From CAZDOD01 sp964506935 (lineage in GTDB: Bacteria > Desulfobacterota > Zymogenia > Zymogenales > Zymogenaceae): a stretch of 9,296 nucleotides of DNA. Below the pieces are notes generated by a model. That model worked only from the letters and a program-made list of their open reading frames with translations, made no database searches and had not been told where the DNA came from. The DNA is taken from positions 1-9,296 of the forward strand of contig CAZDOD010000113.1 of NCBI GenBank assembly GCA_964506935.1, in the 5' to 3' direction. Position numbers and translations under genes: made by a program. Positions 6,632 through 9,296 of this stretch are shown here, piece by piece; the stretch's first letter is position 1, and every line of letters begins with the position of its first letter.

Positions 6632-7786
6632 TCAGACCCTCTCATAGGGATTAAAGAGCTTGTTGTGTTCGTCGATCGCGAATTTGTCGGTCATCTGGGC
6701 GATATAGTCCGATATCACCCTCTTGTTTTTATTGCTCTTTAAAAAATCCTGATATACATGGGGGGGGAGCTGCTCGGGTATCTCGAGGTATATCCTGAAG
6801 AGGTCTTTGAGGATCCTCTCGGCTTTTCCGCTCATCCTGACTACCCGGTGATGTCGATAGAGATGTTTATATAGAAAGCTCTTCAGCTCCTCGTTCATTG
6901 ACGCCATCTCTGGGCTGAAGACGGCTATCTTTTCGGGGGCGTTCCTGATATCGTCCACAGATTTGATCTTTAATTTCTCTATATTTTTTTCGACCCGGGT
7001 AACGACGTCAATGACCTGTTTTCCGATCAACCTCGAGACAGAAACGAGGCGATGGACATTTTCCGGCTGATCGGGGTATCTCTCCTTTATCGCCTTGTAG
7101 ATATCCCCCCAGAGTCTTACGGACATGATGTCGGATAAATTCAGCATCCCGGATGCGAGGCCGTCATCGATGTCGTGGCTGTTGTAGGCGATCTCGTCGG
7201 CGATATCCACGATCTGCCCCTCGAGCGATGCAAAATGATATCTTGAAAATTCCGATGGCCCCTCAAAGTCGTAGTCTGTGGCGTGTTTTGCAATCCCCTC
7301 CCTGACCTCGTATGTGAGGTTCAGACCATCGAAATCTGGATACTTCTTTTCGAGCTCATCTACTATCTTTAGGCTGTGGATATTGTGGTTGAAGCCACCG
7401 TCGTCCCGAAGGAGCTCATTTAGGGTCCCCTCTCCGCTGTGCCCGAAGGGTGGGTGCCCCATGTCGTGGGCGAGTGCCACCGCCTCGGTCAGGTCCTCGT
7501 TCACACCGAGCGACCTTGCGATCGTCCTTGCGATCTGGGCCACCTCGATCGTGTGGGTGAGCCTCGTCCTGAAATAATCACCCTCGTGATAGACGAAGAC
7601 CTGCGTCTTGTACTCAAGCCTCCGAAAGGCGCTCGTGTGGATGACCCTGTCCCTGTCCCTCTGGAATGCAGCGCGGTTTTCGTCTTCCCCCTCCGGATAC
7701 CTCCTCCCCTTACTGTATTTTGAGAAGGAGGCATAAGGTTCGAGGTGGGAAAGCTCCCACTGTTCGGTTTTTTCCCTCGTGTTCAT
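6632..7786 (-). CDS. dgt: dGTPase-like HD-domain triphosphohydrolase
   Basis: Starting from the ATG at 7784-7786, the protein has 384 residues, usual for the shorter bacterial dGTPase-like branch. The N-terminus contains FQRDRDRVIHTSAFRRLEYK and TQVF, the family signature. The metal-binding HD residues are present as TRLTHT (His78), LAHDMGHPPFGHSGE (His107, Asp108) and IVDIADEIAYNSHD (Asp197). These enzymes cut dNTPs, typically dGTP, to the nucleoside and tripolyphosphate and help balance dNTP pools. Some members restrict phage by draining dNTPs, but nothing around this gene points to defence. An in-frame TTG at 7844-7846, just after the galK stop, would add 20 residues (CECGSSQ...); I prefer the ATG because relatives begin with a similar MN(I/T)RE segment. 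Neither start has a good Shine-Dalgarno. A run of eight C (minus strand) encodes Pro-Pro near the C-terminus without breaking the frame. Substrate preference and the gene symbol are family-level inference. Confidence 0.88.
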   Translation of the reverse strand: MNTREKTEQWELSHLEPYASFSKYSKGRRYPEGEDENRAAFQRDRDRVIHTSAFRRLEYKTQVFVYHEGDYFRTRLTHTIEVAQIARTIARSLGVNEDLTEAVALAHDMGHPPFGHSGEGTLNELLRDDGGFNHNIHSLKIVDELEKKYPDFDGLNLTYEVREGIAKHATDYDFEGPSEFSRYHFASLEGQIVDIADEIAYNSHDIDDGLASGMLNLSDIMSVRLWGDIYKAIKERYPDQPENVHRLVSVSRLIGKQVIDVVTRVEKNIEKLKIKSVDDIRNAPEKIAVFSPEMASMNEELKSFLYKHLYRHHRVVRMSGKAERILKDLFRIYLEIPEQLPPHVYQDFLKSNKNKRVISDYIAQMTDKFAIDEHNKLFNPYERV

Positions 7787-7852
7787 CGGCGGGTCTGAAT
7801 TTTCGTTATGGATTTTTTGAGATGAGCCACATTCACAAGCCCACAAAAAAAC

Positions 7853-9055
7853 TTACTCAGTTTCTTTTTTTACGCCCAGCTCCAATTTTTCTACCTTTGC
7901 ACCCTCGGATGGATATACGGGATATATCTTAGGCTCATCAAGCTCCTTTTCCGCAAAAGCTTCCTTGATCTTTGCTTCGAAGTCATCCTGTGCCTTTTTT
8001 TCTATCAGGGCGATCGCCGATCCCCCGAAACCGCCACCGGTCATACGGGCACCGAATACCCCTTTAACTCCCTTTGCAACATCCACGATGAGGTCGAGCT
8101 CGGGACAGCTCACCTCATAGTCCGATTTCAGGCTGTCGTGGGATTTATACATCAGCTCCCCGAATTCCGAAAGCTTCCCACCTCCGAGGAGGTCTTTTGC
8201 CACAAGCACCCTGTCGTTCTCGGTGATAATATGGCGCGCGCGCTTTAGGATATTCTCTTTGACCTTCCCCTTTATTTTCTCGATGTCGTCCAATTTAGCA
8301 TCCCTGAGCGATTTGACATCGGGCCTGTCCTTCTTTATCGCATCCGCCGCCTCTTCGCACTCCCTTCTCCTGTCGTTATAGACCGATGAGCCGAGCTCCC
8401 TCTTTATCCCCGTATCCACCACTAAAAAAACCGAATCGGGCGTGTTCACAGGGATGTGAGTGTAGCTCATGTCCCTGCAGTCGATGAACATAGCGTTTCC
8501 TTCTTTGGCAAAGAGGCCTGTCATCTGATCCATTACACCGCATCGGACGCCGACAAACTCCTCCTCGGCACTCCTTGCCATTCGGACGATGTCCTCATAT
8601 TTGATCTCATGACCGAAGAGGGCGCCTATAAGCAATGCCGATGCAATCTCCAAAGCCGCCGATGACGACAGCCCCGACCCTATCGGGACGTACCCCTTGA
8701 AAAGCGCCCAAAAACCATTTATCTTATATCCACCTTTGATGAACTCATTTGCAACGCCCATGACGTAGTCCGACCAGACACCCTTTTTCGCTTGTTTCTT
8801 CTGGATCAAATCGCCGATCGAAAATTCTTCTACGCCCTCAAACCCGACCGATCTCGCCCTAACCAGATCGCCGTACATGGTCCTCGCCACCACATAAGTC
8901 CTTTTGCCTATGGCCATGGGGAGCACAAATCCCTCGTTGTAGTCGGTGTGTTCACCGATGAGGTTTACCCTCCCCGGGGCACTCGCTAGGTGGCTGGGAA
9001 CTTCGTTAAACGAGCTGCCGTAGGATGCTATCAAGAGATAAAGAGTATTGTCCAT
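7853..9055 (-). CDS. galK: Galactokinase (GHMP kinase)
   Basis: From the ATG at 9053-9055 the protein has 400 residues, close to the family norm. The galactokinase signature GRVNLIGEHTDYNEG (28-42) carries Arg29, Glu35, His36 and Asp38. The GHMP ATP loop is PIGSGLSSSAA (124-134), the catalytic aspartate lies in GVMDQMTG (Asp176), Tyr226 is in SSVYNDRRRECE, and motif 3 is ARMTGGGFGGSAIAL (336-350). It phosphorylates alpha-D-galactose at C1 in the Leloir pathway, in the cytosol. No galT, galE or sugar transporter is in the window, so the rest of the pathway must lie elsewhere. The open frame continues 50 codons upstream to 9205, but I reject that extension: the signature sits at the right distance from the internal ATG, which has AAAGGGG six bases upstream and a promoter inside the extra sequence. 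Relatives acting on N-acetylgalactosamine or arabinose cannot be excluded. Confidence 0.93.
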   Translation of the reverse strand: MDNTLYLLIASYGSSFNEVPSHLASAPGRVNLIGEHTDYNEGFVLPMAIGKRTYVVARTMYGDLVRARSVGFEGVEEFSIGDLIQKKQAKKGVWSDYVMGVANEFIKGGYKINGFWALFKGYVPIGSGLSSSAALEIASALLIGALFGHEIKYEDIVRMARSAEEEFVGVRCGVMDQMTGLFAKEGNAMFIDCRDMSYTHIPVNTPDSVFLVVDTGIKRELGSSVYNDRRRECEEAADAIKKDRPDVKSLRDAKLDDIEKIKGKVKENILKRARHIITENDRVLVAKDLLGGGKLSEFGELMYKSHDSLKSDYEVSCPELDLIVDVAKGVKGVFGARMTGGGFGGSAIALIEKKAQDDFEAKIKEAFAEKELDEPKIYPVYPSEGAKVEKLELGVKKETE

Positions 9056-9061
9056 AAATCG

Positions 9062-9068
9062 CCCCTTT
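9062..9068 (-). promoter_or_regulatory. Ribosome binding site that fixes the galK start
   Basis: AAAGGGG on the minus strand lies six bases before the ATG at 9053-9055. It is the reason to choose the 400-residue galactokinase rather than a 450-residue form starting at 9205, which has no comparable site. Confidence 0.6.
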
Positions 9069-9091
9069 CGGTTTTTTAAGTGTATTTGAGA

Positions 9092-9120
9092 TTTATAGTA
9101 AATATCGAGGCAAAAGTAAA
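9092..9120 (-). promoter_or_regulatory. Sigma-70-type promoter for galK
   Basis: On the minus strand TTTACT (9115-9120, four of six) is followed after 17 bases by TATAAA (9092-9097, five of six). The predicted transcription start is near 9085, giving a leader of about 30 bases. No operator palindrome for a gal repressor was recognised. Upstream, 9121-9296 shows no gene, RNA or repeat that I can support. Confidence 0.4.
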
Positions 9121-9296
9121 GAGGAAAAACGAGAAGTTCGTCTTCGCCTCTTTCCATTGTCTTCATCCGAGTTTTCCATACCCATAGCAGTCTGTCCTTT
9201 TGCATCGCGAATCTATTAATGAACGTGTATCAGGCCTTTTGTGATATAGTTTGACAAGGCAGGACCCAAAAGTAAAAGGGAAAAGATTTCGACCTT

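Noticed and set aside
6632..7786. The dGTPase-like gene as part of an antiphage system
   Set aside because: Some dGTPases do restrict phage, but its neighbours are galK, DUF2784 and lipid metabolism, with no defence or mobile genes.
7787..7846. A 20-residue TTG-started extension of the dGTPase-like protein
   Set aside because: Relatives begin near the ATG at 7786, and the extra residues do not resemble the family. The evidence is not decisive, since neither start has a strong ribosome site.
9056..9205. A 50-residue N-terminal extension of galactokinase
   Set aside because: The family signature sits at the normal distance from the internal ATG, which has a good ribosome site, and a promoter lies within the extension.
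9251..9279. TTGACA on the plus strand near the right edge, a possible divergent promoter
   Set aside because: No acceptable -10 box follows at 16-18 bases, and no plus-strand gene start is visible before the window ends.

Overview
This window reads as an ordinary but incompletely characterised stretch of a Gram-negative bacterial chromosome. All nine recognised genes lie on the minus strand, so transcription runs from high to low coordinates. The Gram-negative reading rests on a membrane-fusion (HlyD-type) adaptor with a lipoprotein-like signal. The AGPS-type FAD oxidase, the long-chain acyl-CoA ligase and the small DUF2784 protein would fit a Desulfobacterota/Deltaproteobacteria-like organism. 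That placement is an impression from family resemblance, not a computed result. No tRNA, rRNA, CRISPR array, insertion sequence or phage gene was seen.

Reading in the direction of transcription: the right edge (9056-9296) is non-coding upstream sequence with a plausible promoter. It is followed by galactokinase (7853-9055), an HD-domain dGTPase-like triphosphohydrolase (6632-7786) and a small DUF2784 membrane protein (6174-6572). An AT-rich gap of about 190 bases then carries a promoter and a perfect Shine-Dalgarno for a long-chain acyl-CoA ligase (4271-5986). That gene ends at the one strong intrinsic terminator of the window (9-bp GC stem, 4227-4249).

Beyond the terminator lies a probable four-gene operon: a periplasmic adaptor with a lipoprotein-like signal (3253-4137), a four-helix 127-residue membrane protein (2854-3237), a HAD-IIB sugar-phosphate-type phosphatase (2019-2819) and an alkyl-DHAP-synthase-like FAD oxidase (312-1997). 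Gaps inside this group are 15, 34 and 21 bases. A further intergenic region holds a promoter with a perfect -35 box, and a PAS-domain sensor gene runs off the left edge (1-140).

Functionally, the acyl-CoA ligase and the AGPS-like enzyme could both serve lipid synthesis (acyl activation, ether-bond formation). The adaptor plus small membrane protein suggests envelope work without a visible transport motor. GalK and the dGTPase look like housekeeping metabolism (galactose phosphorylation, dNTP pool control). No clearly new system is proven. The best candidates for a second look are the four-gene envelope/lipid operon, the apparently frame-disrupted start of the PAS gene, and the unusual FAD-loop sequence of the AGPS-like protein.
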